Positions 23,298-31,481 of a stretch of DNA of 64,000 nt are shown here, piece after piece. The position numbers and the translations under genes are program-made. Position 1 is the stretch's first letter. Every line of letters begins with the position of its first letter. The stretch is from Metabacillus mangrovi. Its GTDB lineage: Bacteria > Bacillota > Bacilli > Bacillales > Bacillaceae. Location: the NCBI RefSeq assembly GCF_009711125.1, contig NZ_WMIB01000004.1, forward strand, positions 1 to 64,000. The letters run 5' to 3'. The notes under the pieces are model-generated. The model searched no databases and had not been told where the DNA came from. It saw only the letters and a list, made by a program, of their open reading frames with translations.

Positions 23298-25406
23298 CTA
23301 TTTCCCTTTTCCTTCTTCCTTCTTCAGCAAGGGGGACGGGGTGCCGGAATAGACCGCGGCAAGTGTATGCAGAGCCCTTGTGCATCCGACATACAAAAGC
23401 TTCGCATCGGCCTGATTCAGCTGATAGTTTTCCGCATCTGCATCAACAATCAGGACAGCATCAAATTCAAGGCCTTTTGCCAGGTATACCGGAATGATGG
23501 TGACTCCGCCGCTGTACCCCCTCTGTCCATCCCGGACAAGGGACAGGCTGCCGATTTGACTCTTGAGACCGGTCCACAGCTTTTCGGCGTCAGACTCTGT
23601 TCTGCAGATGATTGCCAAACTTTCGGTTTTTTTTGATCTTTCCTTTTCCACCCATTTAAGGATGTATGGTTCTTTTTCAGAGGCGGGTACATGTACAGCT
23701 TCAGCCGGCTCTCCGCTTCTGAATACCGGCACTGCAGGAGCAGGCGGCACAAAGGCCGAGAGGAGGATGCTATTGGCGAATTCGATGATCTCCATCGTTG
23801 ACCGGTAGCTTTTCGATAGGATTTTGTATTCGTATCTTCCCTCTTTGAAAATGGGAAAGATCTCTTCCCAGCTCCTTATCCCGGCATAGATTCCCTGCGC
23901 CAGATCTCCGAGTATCGTAAACGAATTTTTCAGAGCCAGCTTTTGCAATACTGCCATTTCATAGGGCGAAAAATCCTGTGCCTCATCTATGACAATATGA
24001 TGAAAGCGTTCGCCCCGCTGCAGACCGTTCAAAACGATCCGGATATGCACGAGTGGGGCCAAATCTTCATGGTCAGCTTCTCTTTTCTTCAGCATGGCGA
24101 GTGCAGCATCAGCCACTTCGTCAGTCAGTACTGCCCGTACTTCAGAAACCTTCAGCATCTCTGCGTAAACGTCTGCCTCCTCCAGTGACCGCCAGGTTTT
24201 CAAGTAGGCCCTTAGTTTCTGTGCAGCCGACTTTTTATTATCCTGCCGGGCTTTTTTATCCCATTCTTTGTCAAGCTCAGTCTTAATCCATCGTTTTATT
24301 TTTTCTGCAGTCAATTCCTTTTTCTTTACCGGAGCATACCCGGTGAATTCATCATTAAACCAATTACGGATTGTTTCATTCTTCAGAACTTTCCCTTGCC
24401 ATGGAGAGAAGTCAGCGGAAGGAAGCAGGTCTTCTGTGTAATGGATGAGGGCCTCTTCGATGGCTTGCATGAATGAAATCGATCCTTTGAGCTTCCAGGG
24501 TGCATCCGTTTCCTGTGCAGAGCGGAAAGGTCCCGGTACAAACCACTTCTCCCAGTTCCTCGGCTTAAAGGTTAGTACTCCGCCCAATCTGGCTGCTGCC
24601 CATTCCGCAAAAGTCGTCTGCTTAATATGACCGACCCCGAGCTCCGGAAGCACATTCGATATGTAATCAAGAAACATTGTATTCGGAGCGAAAATGATCA
24701 TATGCTCTGCCAGCATGTTTTCCCTGTATTCATAGATCAGGTACGCCAGGCGGTGAAGGGCGACTGTTGTTTTCCCGCTCCCCGCAGCCCCCTGTATAAT
24801 CAATGCTGTGTCCCTCGGTGCCCTGATCATTTCATTTTGCTCGGCCTGAATGGTCGAAACGATATCTTTAAGGCGGTTATCTTTTTTTTCGCCAAGGCGA
24901 TACAAGAGAAATTCATCTGCTGCTCCTGATTGACTGCTTCCTTTACTGTACGTATCGACTACTCTCTGAAGGGTTCCATTCCTTACCGCTACATTTCGCT
25001 TTAAGTAAATTTCTCCTTCCACCATTCCTTCCGGAGCCATGTACCATGCTTCCTCTTCTCCGCCGGAATAAGAATAGAAGAGACTCGCTGCAGGGGCACG
25101 CCAATCCATAATCATCGCATGTCCGCTTTCGCTCTCTGATACACCTGCTTTGCCAATGTAGAGGGGAACAGGTTCTTCATCCCCGCTTTCCCTGAAATCC
25201 AGGCGGCCAAAATAGGGCTCCTTTTCGGAAACGTCAAGATTTCTGCGTGATCTTTCTCTCGATGCCTCAAGCGCCTGCTCTGCTAAATCTTCTCCCCGGT
25301 ATGGCGGGACTGCCTCCAGTCCCTCTTTCTGCTTCTGAATCTCGGCAGCAAATTTTTTGAGCTGCTGCAGCTCGAACTGAAAGGCACTTTGATTGCTGTT
25401 AGCCAT
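23298..25406 (-). CDS. helD: RNA polymerase recycling ATPase HelD
   Basis: 702 aa, a UvrD-like superfamily 1 ATPase. An N-terminal coiled coil (about 5-60) is followed by the 1A domain with Walker A GAAGSGKTT (about 215), Walker B/motif II VIDEAQDFS, motif III GDLAQGIYAG, and motifs V/VI near the C-terminus (VYLAKGLEFDAVLIVDA, LLYVGCTRALH). HelD removes stalled RNA polymerase from nucleic acid. It is somewhat shorter than the B. subtilis protein of about 774 aa, which here looks like a shorter N-terminal arm. AAGGAGG precedes the ATG. It is a single gene. Confidence 0.9.
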   Translation of the reverse strand: MANSNQSAFQFELQQLKKFAAEIQKQKEGLEAVPPYRGEDLAEQALEASRERSRRNLDVSEKEPYFGRLDFRESGDEEPVPLYIGKAGVSESESGHAMIMDWRAPAASLFYSYSGGEEEAWYMAPEGMVEGEIYLKRNVAVRNGTLQRVVDTYSKGSSQSGAADEFLLYRLGEKKDNRLKDIVSTIQAEQNEMIRAPRDTALIIQGAAGSGKTTVALHRLAYLIYEYRENMLAEHMIIFAPNTMFLDYISNVLPELGVGHIKQTTFAEWAAARLGGVLTFKPRNWEKWFVPGPFRSAQETDAPWKLKGSISFMQAIEEALIHYTEDLLPSADFSPWQGKVLKNETIRNWFNDEFTGYAPVKKKELTAEKIKRWIKTELDKEWDKKARQDNKKSAAQKLRAYLKTWRSLEEADVYAEMLKVSEVRAVLTDEVADAALAMLKKREADHEDLAPLVHIRIVLNGLQRGERFHHIVIDEAQDFSPYEMAVLQKLALKNSFTILGDLAQGIYAGIRSWEEIFPIFKEGRYEYKILSKSYRSTMEIIEFANSILLSAFVPPAPAVPVFRSGEPAEAVHVPASEKEPYILKWVEKERSKKTESLAIICRTESDAEKLWTGLKSQIGSLSLVRDGQRGYSGGVTIIPVYLAKGLEFDAVLIVDADAENYQLNQADAKLLYVGCTRALHTLAAVYSGTPSPLLKKEEGKGK

Positions 25407-25563
25407 GAATCAGTTACCTCCTTGTTGAGATTTAATGTAAATAGAAAGTGATTTTACCATATAGAGGAATAAACATCTATGTATTTTTTACTGCCTGCTC
25501 CCACGTATTATAAAGATGCTTTTTGTTAAATGTGTGAATGCCGGAAAAACAATGCCAGCCTAA

Positions 25564-25620
25564 CAAAAACCTGCTCCGTCACGCCCCGATTGCAATCAGG
25601 TTACGCCGGCAGCAGGTTTT
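25564..25620 (-). terminator. Long hairpin terminator of the HAD/DeoR operon
   Basis: On the minus strand AAAACCTGCT pairs with AGCAGGTTTT around a 37-base structured interior containing further G+C pairing, followed by TTTTTG. Confidence 0.75.
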
Positions 25621-25622
25621 CG

Positions 25623-26471
25623 TTAAAGCCTGTTCAGCATTTGGGCGACACCGTGCTCATCATTCGAGCCCATGATGGCGTCACTTTGGATTTTGATTTC
25701 TTCTCTTGCATTGCCCATCGCAAATTTCTTTCCGGCAGCCTGGATCATGGATTCGTCATTCATGCTATCCCCGATCGCAGCTGTTTCCTCAAGGGAAACG
25801 CCAAACTTTTCTGCAAGTTTTTTCAGGGCGATCCCCTTTGAGTCATCTTCATGCTCCAGCTCAAAGTTATGATTTGCCGAAGTGACGATCGTCAGTCCGG
25901 GATGATCCTTAAACTGCTCCCAGCCTGTTAAGCGCTTTTCCTCATTAAAGGAGAAGGCGAGAATGTTATACAGCTCTGCATCAGCCGGGATAGAAGAACA
26001 GGAATCAATAAATTGAAAACCAGTCTGGCTGAACTGCTTGTAGGCAGCAAGCTTAAGCCCGTCCTGAGAAATTTCGGGGTTGGAGCTTGCCAGCCGGTCC
26101 ATTTCGATCTGCAGCAGCTCCCTCCCTTTCTGCGGTGTGTAAATCGCTTCGCTGCTGAAAACCTCGTAATAAAATTCGCGGGTCTCCAGCCATTTCATAA
26201 CTTCGATCGCTTCGTCCCTGCGGATCGGCACCGAATGGAAGAGCAGTCCGTCAGGATCATGGATCGTTGCTCCGTTTGCAGCAATGATCCATGGATTTAT
26301 CCCCGTGTTTTTAAAAATTGCCTGGACGTCAAAATGTGCCCTTCCGGTTGCTATGATGACTTCAATGCCTCTCTTCGCTGCAGCTTTCATAGCATGAAGG
26401 TTTTCCGGGCTGATTTCATTTTTGCTGTTCAGCAGCGTTCCATCCAAATCGATAGCGGCTATTTTCGTCAT
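25623..26471 (-). CDS. Cof-type HAD-IIB sugar-phosphate phosphatase
   Basis: 282 aa. HAD motif I is DLDGTLLNSKNEIS, motif II is in IIATGR, motif III is Lys in SKGIALKKLAE, and motif IV is IGDSMNDESMI. The C2B cap lies between about 85 and 195. Members hydrolyse small phosphorylated metabolites such as sugar phosphates or flavin precursors. Its ATG overlaps the stop of the DeoR-family regulator gene (ATGA), so the pair is an operon; the regulator may respond to the phosphorylated sugar it removes. It is followed by a strong hairpin. Confidence 0.88.
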   Translation of the reverse strand: MTKIAAIDLDGTLLNSKNEISPENLHAMKAAAKRGIEVIIATGRAHFDVQAIFKNTGINPWIIAANGATIHDPDGLLFHSVPIRRDEAIEVMKWLETREFYYEVFSSEAIYTPQKGRELLQIEMDRLASSNPEISQDGLKLAAYKQFSQTGFQFIDSCSSIPADAELYNILAFSFNEEKRLTGWEQFKDHPGLTIVTSANHNFELEHEDDSKGIALKKLAEKFGVSLEETAAIGDSMNDESMIQAAGKKFAMGNAREEIKIQSDAIMGSNDEHGVAQMLNRL

Positions 26472-27247
26472 TTCGTTTCCTCCGTATCAGCTATGAGCAG
26501 TTCTACTTGATGGCTGTCAAGCATGTTCAGGATCGCGGCATCCGGCTCCCTGTCTGTGATGACCATATCAATTTCCTCCAGATGAGCAAACGTAAAGAAA
26601 TCCGTTACGTGCAGCTTCGAATGATCAGCCAGTACAATCACTTGATTAGCTTGTTCAATCATGCTTTTCTTTACCATTCCATCCTCTTCATGTGCGATGG
26701 TCAGGCCTTTTTCTGAAAGACCGACAAGCCCGATGAACGCTTTATCTGCATGATATTGTGTCAGCTTATCAAGCACCTGTGCCCCGTAAAGAAAGCCGTG
26801 CTCCTTCTGAAGCTCTCCTCCAAGCAGATGAATGCGGACACCTCTTTTTGCAGAAAGAATTCCCGCCTGATGGATGGAATTTGTAATGACGGTGCAGTTC
26901 TCTTCCTGCAGAGATTCCGCGCAGGACTGCACGGTAGTGGAAGCATCAAGGATAATACGGTCCCCCGGACGGATCAGAGATGCTGCTTTTTGTCCAATGC
27001 GTTTTTTTTCTTCAGATACATGCTTCAGCCTGTTGCTGTAATCTTTGATCTCCTGGTGGGCTGAAGGCAGAATGGCTCCGCCCCGCGTCCGGATGACCGC
27101 CTTCATTTCCTCCAGTTTTACAAGATCTCTTCTCGCAGTATCACGGGATACTTGATAAAGAGAGCAGATTTGATCCACAGTTATCCGTTTTTTTGTTTTC
27201 ATCACGTCTAGGATGGCATCAAGCCGTTCTTCTTGGTACATGGACAT
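26468..27247 (-). CDS. DeoR/GlpR-family transcriptional regulator
   Basis: 259 aa. The N-terminal HTH (about 4-57; ITVDQICSLYQVSRDTARRDLVKLE) is the DeoR signature. The DeoRC sensor domain (about 75-235) contains RIILDASTTVQSCAE, VITNSIHQAGIL, RIHLLGGELQKEHG and ADKAFIGLVGLS, as in family members that bind phosphosugars. Its gene precedes and overlaps the HAD phosphatase gene. Three ATAAGT direct repeats at about 10-11-base spacing lie just upstream and are its likely autoregulatory site. The Glu/Lys-rich C-terminus is unremarkable. Confidence 0.88.
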   Translation of the reverse strand: MSMYQEERLDAILDVMKTKKRITVDQICSLYQVSRDTARRDLVKLEEMKAVIRTRGGAILPSAHQEIKDYSNRLKHVSEEKKRIGQKAASLIRPGDRIILDASTTVQSCAESLQEENCTVITNSIHQAGILSAKRGVRIHLLGGELQKEHGFLYGAQVLDKLTQYHADKAFIGLVGLSEKGLTIAHEEDGMVKKSMIEQANQVIVLADHSKLHVTDFFTFAHLEEIDMVITDREPDAAILNMLDSHQVELLIADTEETK

Positions 27248-27265
27248 CCGCCTTCGTAAGCATTG

Positions 27266-27292
27266 ATAAGTAATATATAAGTTATTATAAGT
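27266..27292 (-). promoter_or_regulatory. Triple ATAAGT direct repeat, probable DeoR-type operator
   Basis: ATAAGT (plus-strand reading) occurs at 27266, 27277 and 27287, intervals of 11 and 10 bases, about 20-45 bases upstream of the regulator start. One-turn spacing of identical half-sites suits cooperative binding by a DeoR-type oligomer. Confidence 0.5.
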
Positions 27293-27402
27293 AATTCACT
27301 TAAAAACTGCAATACATTCCTTAAATCAGCATCTTAAACATACTTTTTCCCGTTTATGGGTAAAGATTCACAGTACGAATACCAAGCGAGGAGAGCTGAA
27401 CA

Positions 27403-27624
27403 ATGAGAGAGACCACCATTGCAGTAAAAGAGCCCCTAAATGATGAAAAGATCCAGATGATTGAATCCCGCCTTGTACAAACCGAAGGAATCGAGCGGGC
27501 TCTCGTTGATGTAGAGACAGGGAACATCCGTGTAGCCTACAATGAGATGGTGATCGCTCCTGAGCTGATTATGCAGGCACTGAGCGAACACGGTATGCAG
27601 TCAGAGGAAGTTCAAAACGCCTAA
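27403..27624 (+). CDS. HMA-like ferredoxin-fold small protein without the CXXC motif
   Basis: 73 aa. The order beta-alpha-beta-beta-alpha-beta (TTIAVKEP / EKIQMIESRLVQTEGIERALVDVETGNIRVAYNEM / PELIMQALSEHG) matches heavy-metal-associated domains such as CopZ. The metal-binding CXXC loop is replaced (EPLND) and there is no Cys at all, so it should not bind copper through thiols. CGAGGAGAGCTGAACA precedes the ATG. It is a single gene with its own terminator, divergent from the DeoR regulator gene. It may be a degenerate chaperone or a regulatory module. Confidence 0.7.
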   Translation: MRETTIAVKEPLNDEKIQMIESRLVQTEGIERALVDVETGNIRVAYNEMVIAPELIMQALSEHGMQSEEVQNA

Positions 27625-27659
27625 AAGCTCAAGCCGGGATTCGGCTTGAGCTTTTTTTT
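27623..27659 (+). terminator. Terminator of the HMA-like gene
   Basis: AAAAGCTCAAGCCG / CGGCTTGAGCTTTTTTTT; it begins at the stop codon. Confidence 0.92.
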
Positions 27660-27915
27660 GCCATTACATACTCAAAGTTGACTTGAATCTTCCGCTAAAC
27701 GGAAGCCGCTGAACTGCCACCGCTTATCCGGCTGAAAAAAGTTGCGGTATAATGGCCTGATATGGCAGGAAGGACTACTGCACGGCTATCCATATACAGG
27801 CGGATCTTTTTTTACCTGATTATGCTTTCTCTTCTCCATGAAAATAGCCGGAACGGACTCTGACAGAAACAAAAACGGACTGAAATGAACGGCAGGCGGC
27901 ATTGCGAACTAGGAT

Positions 27916-28035
27916 ATCTTCGAAAATATGGAGTTATCTTCGAAAATCAGGACTTATCTCCAAAAATCAGGATATATCTTCGAAACCCATAACTTATCTT
28001 CGAAAACAAAGATATATCTCCGAAAACACCAGTAT
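27916..28035. repeat. Tandem array of six 20-bp direct repeats
   Basis: Six contiguous 20-base units start at 27916, 27936, 27956, 27976, 27996 and 28016. Each begins ATCTTCGAAA or ATCTCC(A/G)AAA, and the second half varies (ATCAGGACTT, ATCAGGATAT and so on). The core TTCGAA is palindromic. Open frames across the array give 20-residue repeats every 60 bases but lack ribosome binding sites and look incidental. No known mobile element borders it. The rest of 27660-27915 shows only a small hairpin (CTTCCG..CGGAAG near 27690). Confidence 0.85.
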
Positions 28036-28100
28036 ATCGATTTTTCGACCGCTTTCGACAAAAAAGCCAAATCCAGCCACGCCCTTTTTGCCACCATTAA

Positions 28101-28136
28101 GCGGGTAAAGAGGCAGACAATCTGTCTCTTTACCGC
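28101..28136. other. Strong hairpin next to a gene remnant
   Basis: GCGGGTAAAGAGGCAG / CTGTCTCTTTACCGC with small mismatches and a 5-base loop. It lacks a T-tract on either side. It begins right at the stop of the remnant at 28136-28252. Confidence 0.6.
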
Positions 28137-28252
28137 TAAAATCCTGCCATATTCGTATACTTTGTCCGCTCATCCTCAATTGTGATCAGCTTCACGTCTT
28201 TCATCAGAAAGCTGAACAAATCCCAGCGCTTGTCCTCAAAGCTGATCCGGTC
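28136..28252 (-). pseudogene. Remnant of a protein-coding gene (C-terminal 38 codons)
   Basis: A minus-strand frame bounded upstream by TGA (28253-28255) reads as a well-formed protein tail (ISFEDKRWDLFSFLMKDVKL, then TIEDERTKYTNMAGF) ending in TAG. There is no start with a ribosome binding site and the galM gene ends 20 bases upstream, so it looks like the surviving 3' end of a deleted gene. The family is not recognised. Confidence 0.35.
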
Positions 28253-28274
28253 TCAGATGCTGTAAGCTTAAGCT

Positions 28275-29312
28275 CTATTTCGATGTAAATTTCCATTTCG
28301 CGTAAGCATGATACGTCTCGCCTTTTTTCAGGAGGACCGATGGAAATCCTTCATGATGAACGGCATCAGGAGGATGCTGTGTCTCCAGGCAGACTGCACA
28401 ATGCTTCCTCGCCTTGATGCCCTCCTGCAGGACGATATCCTCTCCCATGGCATTGCTTGAATAAAGGATGACAGAAGGCTGGTCGGTTTCTGCGTGCAGC
28501 AGCCTTCCGCTCTTTTCATGGTAAAGAACCATTTCTCTCCCCTCATCCAGCAGGAATGGATGGTCATATCCTCCCCCGGCAATCGCGATCTGCTCATCTT
28601 CGGAGCGGAATCCTTCACCGAGCTTTCTGCCTTTGCGGAAGTCAAAAACGGTACCTTCCGTCCTCCGTTTATTGCCGGTCGGAAGCGAGTCGGAATCAAG
28701 CTCCAGGTAATGAGCGCTCGGAACTGTCAGTTCATGCTCTCCTATATCTTCCTTTACATTTCCGCTTAAATTGAAGTATGTATGGTTCGTCATGTTCAGG
28801 ACCGTATCCTGATCACTCTCTCCTGAATAAGACAAGGTGAGCTCGTTTTCCTCTGAGAGGATGTATGTAACTTTTACTTCAAGGTTTCCGGGAAAACCCT
28901 CTTCTCCATCGGGGCTGTGATACGTAAACTCGACACCGTTTTGATCTTCTAAAGGACGGGATCCCCAAATTTTGTGCGTGAATCCTGATTCTCCTCCATG
29001 CAGATGATGCCCTTCCTGATTGGCAGTCACCTTGAAGGCTTCCGCTCCTACCGGAAGGTCTCCGCTCCGGATCCGCCCTGCGACTCTTCCCACTACCGCA
29101 CCAAAATAAGGTACTTTATTCCGGTAGTCTTCCAGGCTGTCACAGCCCAGGACAACGTTTTCAAGTTTTCCGTTTCTGTCAGGAGCCAGAATCTTTGTAA
29201 TGGCACATCCGTACTCCACTGCGGTTACTTCCATCCCTTTGCTGTTCTTAAGTGTGTATGCATAGACAGTACGGCCGTCTATCGTTCCAAATTCCGTTTT
29301 AGCAGCTATCAT
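28275..29312 (-). CDS. galM: Aldose 1-epimerase (mutarotase)
   Basis: 345 aa with the galactose mutarotase fold throughout. Conserved blocks include VGRVAGRI near residue 75, QEGHHLHGGESGFTHKIW (catalytic-base region), NMTNHTYFNLSG (His that protonates the ring oxygen) and a late CAVCLETQHPPDAVHHEGFPS carrying the catalytic Glu. It interconverts alpha and beta anomers of hexoses in the cytoplasm. AAAGGGGAACACC precedes the ATG. It is a single gene, divergent from the alcohol dehydrogenase. No galactose genes lie nearby. Confidence 0.92.
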   Translation of the reverse strand: MIAAKTEFGTIDGRTVYAYTLKNSKGMEVTAVEYGCAITKILAPDRNGKLENVVLGCDSLEDYRNKVPYFGAVVGRVAGRIRSGDLPVGAEAFKVTANQEGHHLHGGESGFTHKIWGSRPLEDQNGVEFTYHSPDGEEGFPGNLEVKVTYILSEENELTLSYSGESDQDTVLNMTNHTYFNLSGNVKEDIGEHELTVPSAHYLELDSDSLPTGNKRRTEGTVFDFRKGRKLGEGFRSEDEQIAIAGGGYDHPFLLDEGREMVLYHEKSGRLLHAETDQPSVILYSSNAMGEDIVLQEGIKARKHCAVCLETQHPPDAVHHEGFPSVLLKKGETYHAYAKWKFTSK

Positions 29313-29487
29313 GGTGTTCCCCTTTCAGACGAATAAATAGAATTAATTGAAGCATAATCCTATTTTTCTGCATTGTAAAGCGGAGGAATGAACCGTTTTG
29401 CCGGCCCTATTTTCTTCATCGAAATGATTAGCATGCTAAATAACGGGAATAGAACTGTGTCGAAGAGAATAAAAAGGAGTGTGTGGG

Positions 29488-30621
29488 ATGAGAGCAGTGA
29501 CGTATCAAGGTTCAGAGAAAATTGAAGTGAAAAAGGTAGAGTATCCGAAAATCCAGGAAAACAGCGACATGATCGTCAAAATCACTTCCACAGCTATTTG
29601 CGGTTCTGATTTGCATCTTTATCAGGGTAACATGCCGATTAATAAGGACTATATTATCGGTCATGAGCCGATGGGAATCGTCGAAGAGATCGGCTCTGAT
29701 GTGAAAAACGTCAAAAAAGGGGACCGGGTCGTCATCCCGTTCAATATTGGCTGCGGCACATGTTTCTACTGCAGCAACCATATGGAGAGCCAATGTGACA
29801 ACTCCAATGCGCACGGAGACCAGGGCGGGCTTTTCGGCTTCACAGAGATGTTCGGCGGACATCCAGGCGGACAGGCTGAATACTTAAGAGTCCCTTTCGC
29901 AGATTTCACCTCTTTTGTGGTTCCTGAATCGTGTGAACGAGAGGATGAAGATCTGCTGTTTATGTCTGACGTGCTTCCAACCGCTTATTGGAGCGTGGAA
30001 AATGCGGGGGTTAAAGCAGGAGATACAGTCATCGTATTAGGCTGCGGTCCTGTTGGCCTGATGGCCCAGAAATTCTCTGCGATGGCCGGTGCAGAAAGAG
30101 TGATCGCTGTCGATCAGCTGGATTACCGCATGAATAAGGCAAAAATGATGAATTCTGTTGAAACTTTTGATTTCACCTCACAGGATGATCCGGGTTCATA
30201 CTTGCATGAAATAACGAGCGGCGGTGCTGATGTAGTGATTGACTGTGTAGGAATGGACGGGAAAATGTCTGCGATGGAGAGAATCGGCCAGAAGCTCAAT
30301 CTTCACGGAGGAAGCCTCGGGCCCATTCAAATTGCCCAGCAGGCTGTGAGAAAATTCGGCACCATCCAGCTCACGGGAGTTTATGGGGAATCCTATAACA
30401 ACTTCCCGCTCGGTGACATCTTTTCAAGAAATATAACGGTTAAAACAGGTCAGGCACCGGTTATCCACTTTATGCCGCGTTTGTTTGACATGATTCAGTC
30501 CAATCAGATTACGCCTTCAGAAATTGTTTCCCATAAAATCGGCCTGGATGATGCAGCCCATGCTTACAACATCTTCAACAACCATGATGACGAATGTGTG
30601 AAAGTAGTATTAAAACCATAA
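29488..30621 (+). CDS. Zinc-dependent alcohol dehydrogenase (MDR family)
   Basis: 377 aa. Catalytic zinc ligands are in CGSDLHLYQGN (Cys, about 37) and GHEPMGIVEEIG (His-Glu, about 63). The structural-zinc cysteines are in GCGTCFYCSNHMESQC, although that motif is spaced as in the glutathione-independent formaldehyde-dehydrogenase-like subgroup. The NAD-binding GCGPVGLMA lies at about 185. The start at 29488 has AAGGAG 8 bases upstream; three codons of open frame precede it. The substrate is unknown. It is a single gene with a terminator. Confidence 0.88.
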   Translation: MRAVTYQGSEKIEVKKVEYPKIQENSDMIVKITSTAICGSDLHLYQGNMPINKDYIIGHEPMGIVEEIGSDVKNVKKGDRVVIPFNIGCGTCFYCSNHMESQCDNSNAHGDQGGLFGFTEMFGGHPGGQAEYLRVPFADFTSFVVPESCEREDEDLLFMSDVLPTAYWSVENAGVKAGDTVIVLGCGPVGLMAQKFSAMAGAERVIAVDQLDYRMNKAKMMNSVETFDFTSQDDPGSYLHEITSGGADVVIDCVGMDGKMSAMERIGQKLNLHGGSLGPIQIAQQAVRKFGTIQLTGVYGESYNNFPLGDIFSRNITVKTGQAPVIHFMPRLFDMIQSNQITPSEIVSHKIGLDDAAHAYNIFNNHDDECVKVVLKP

Positions 30622-30652
30622 GAGGGATGCCTTAGAACCCCTGGATAAACGA

Positions 30653-30685
30653 AAAACCCGGAATGCAATCGGCATTCCGGGTTTT
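30653..30685. terminator. Bidirectional terminator after the alcohol dehydrogenase gene
   Basis: AAAACCCGGAATGC / GGCATTCCGGGTTTT with loop AATC; serves the plus-strand gene and probably the convergent VanZ gene. Confidence 0.9.
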
Positions 30686-30772
30686 CCGATGCAAGGGAAG
30701 GGAGCATACGCTGAGCTCAGTCAGCGATTTAAAAGAAGCACATGTCAATACAGGAATCAATGAACGTACCGG

Positions 30773-31255
30773 TTATTTTTTTACCGTTTTTTTGCCCAGC
30801 CAGTATAAAACATATCCAACAGCGCCCCCTGCTGTATTAAGCAGAATATCATCCACATCAAACACCCCGAGAACGAGTGACAGCTGGATGCATTCAAGCA
30901 GCATGCTGAATGTAAAGGAAAGGAGCAGCATCCTCCATCCGCTCCGGCACTTTTTGAAGAGCATCGGGACAAGTATGCCAAAAGGAATGAAGCCGGCAAA
31001 ATTCCCTATTAGATTCGGAATCATCAGTCCCGGTCTGGTTTCTGCCACCATCAAGTATCTCTTGACCGTCGCAAATGGCGTCCAGTTGCTGTAGGCAAGA
31101 TTCTGCTGAATCATGTCCCTGCTCAGCCCCGCAAAATGTGAGGGGGTTTCCATTAACGGAATTTGTTTAAAAAGAATCAGCTTCAAAAGGAACGCTGCAT
31201 AGAGAATCAATGCGCCTGCAGCGAGCGTTTTAACCTGTCTCTTAACCATGTGCAT
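30773..31255 (-). CDS. VanZ-family membrane protein
   Basis: 160 aa with four or five hydrophobic segments (about 12-30, 75-100, 105-125, 130-155). The VanZ motifs NLIGNFAGFIPFGILVPML and LLECIQLSLVLGVFDVDDILLNTAGGAVGYVL are clear. VanZ-like proteins have been tied to low-level teicoplanin resistance and envelope functions, but for most members the role is unknown. The start could be ATG 31255 or the in-frame ATG at 31249, which is better spaced from GATGGA. It is a single gene. Confidence 0.82.
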   Translation of the reverse strand: MHMVKRQVKTLAAGALILYAAFLLKLILFKQIPLMETPSHFAGLSRDMIQQNLAYSNWTPFATVKRYLMVAETRPGLMIPNLIGNFAGFIPFGILVPMLFKKCRSGWRMLLLSFTFSMLLECIQLSLVLGVFDVDDILLNTAGGAVGYVLYWLGKKTVKK

Positions 31256-31408
31256 TCCATCTTTCGTTAAACATGCGGATTTTTTAACCGCCAGTTATCA
31301 TTATCAGCCTAACTTTATCAGATTCTTCTTTTGAATGATAGGCTGACTATACAGACTTTCCACCGGTCCGGCACGGCTAAACAGCATTTTAAAAATTTCC
31401 ATTGAAAC

Positions 31409-31416
31409 GTACCCCC
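31409..31416 (+). promoter_or_regulatory. ACCCCC motif, possible sigma-I -35 for the mreBH-like gene
   Basis: GTACCCCC lies 65 bases before the ATG. ACCCCC is the -35 element described for sigma-I promoters, and mreBH is a sigma-I target in B. subtilis. I do not see a clear CGAA -10 at the expected distance, so the call is weak. Confidence 0.3.
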
Positions 31417-31481
31417 ATAAATCGACAAGATTATTAGAAGCCTTATATAAGTTTCGAATTCTCTAAAGAATGGGTGAAATT

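Noticed and set aside
27916-28035. CRISPR array
   Set aside because: Units are contiguous 20-mers without unique spacers of constant length and no cas genes are nearby.
27902-28185. Plus-strand frames giving 20-residue repeats across the 20-bp array
   Set aside because: The period follows from the DNA repeat (three units equal 20 codons); there is no convincing ribosome binding site and the frames run into unrelated sequence.
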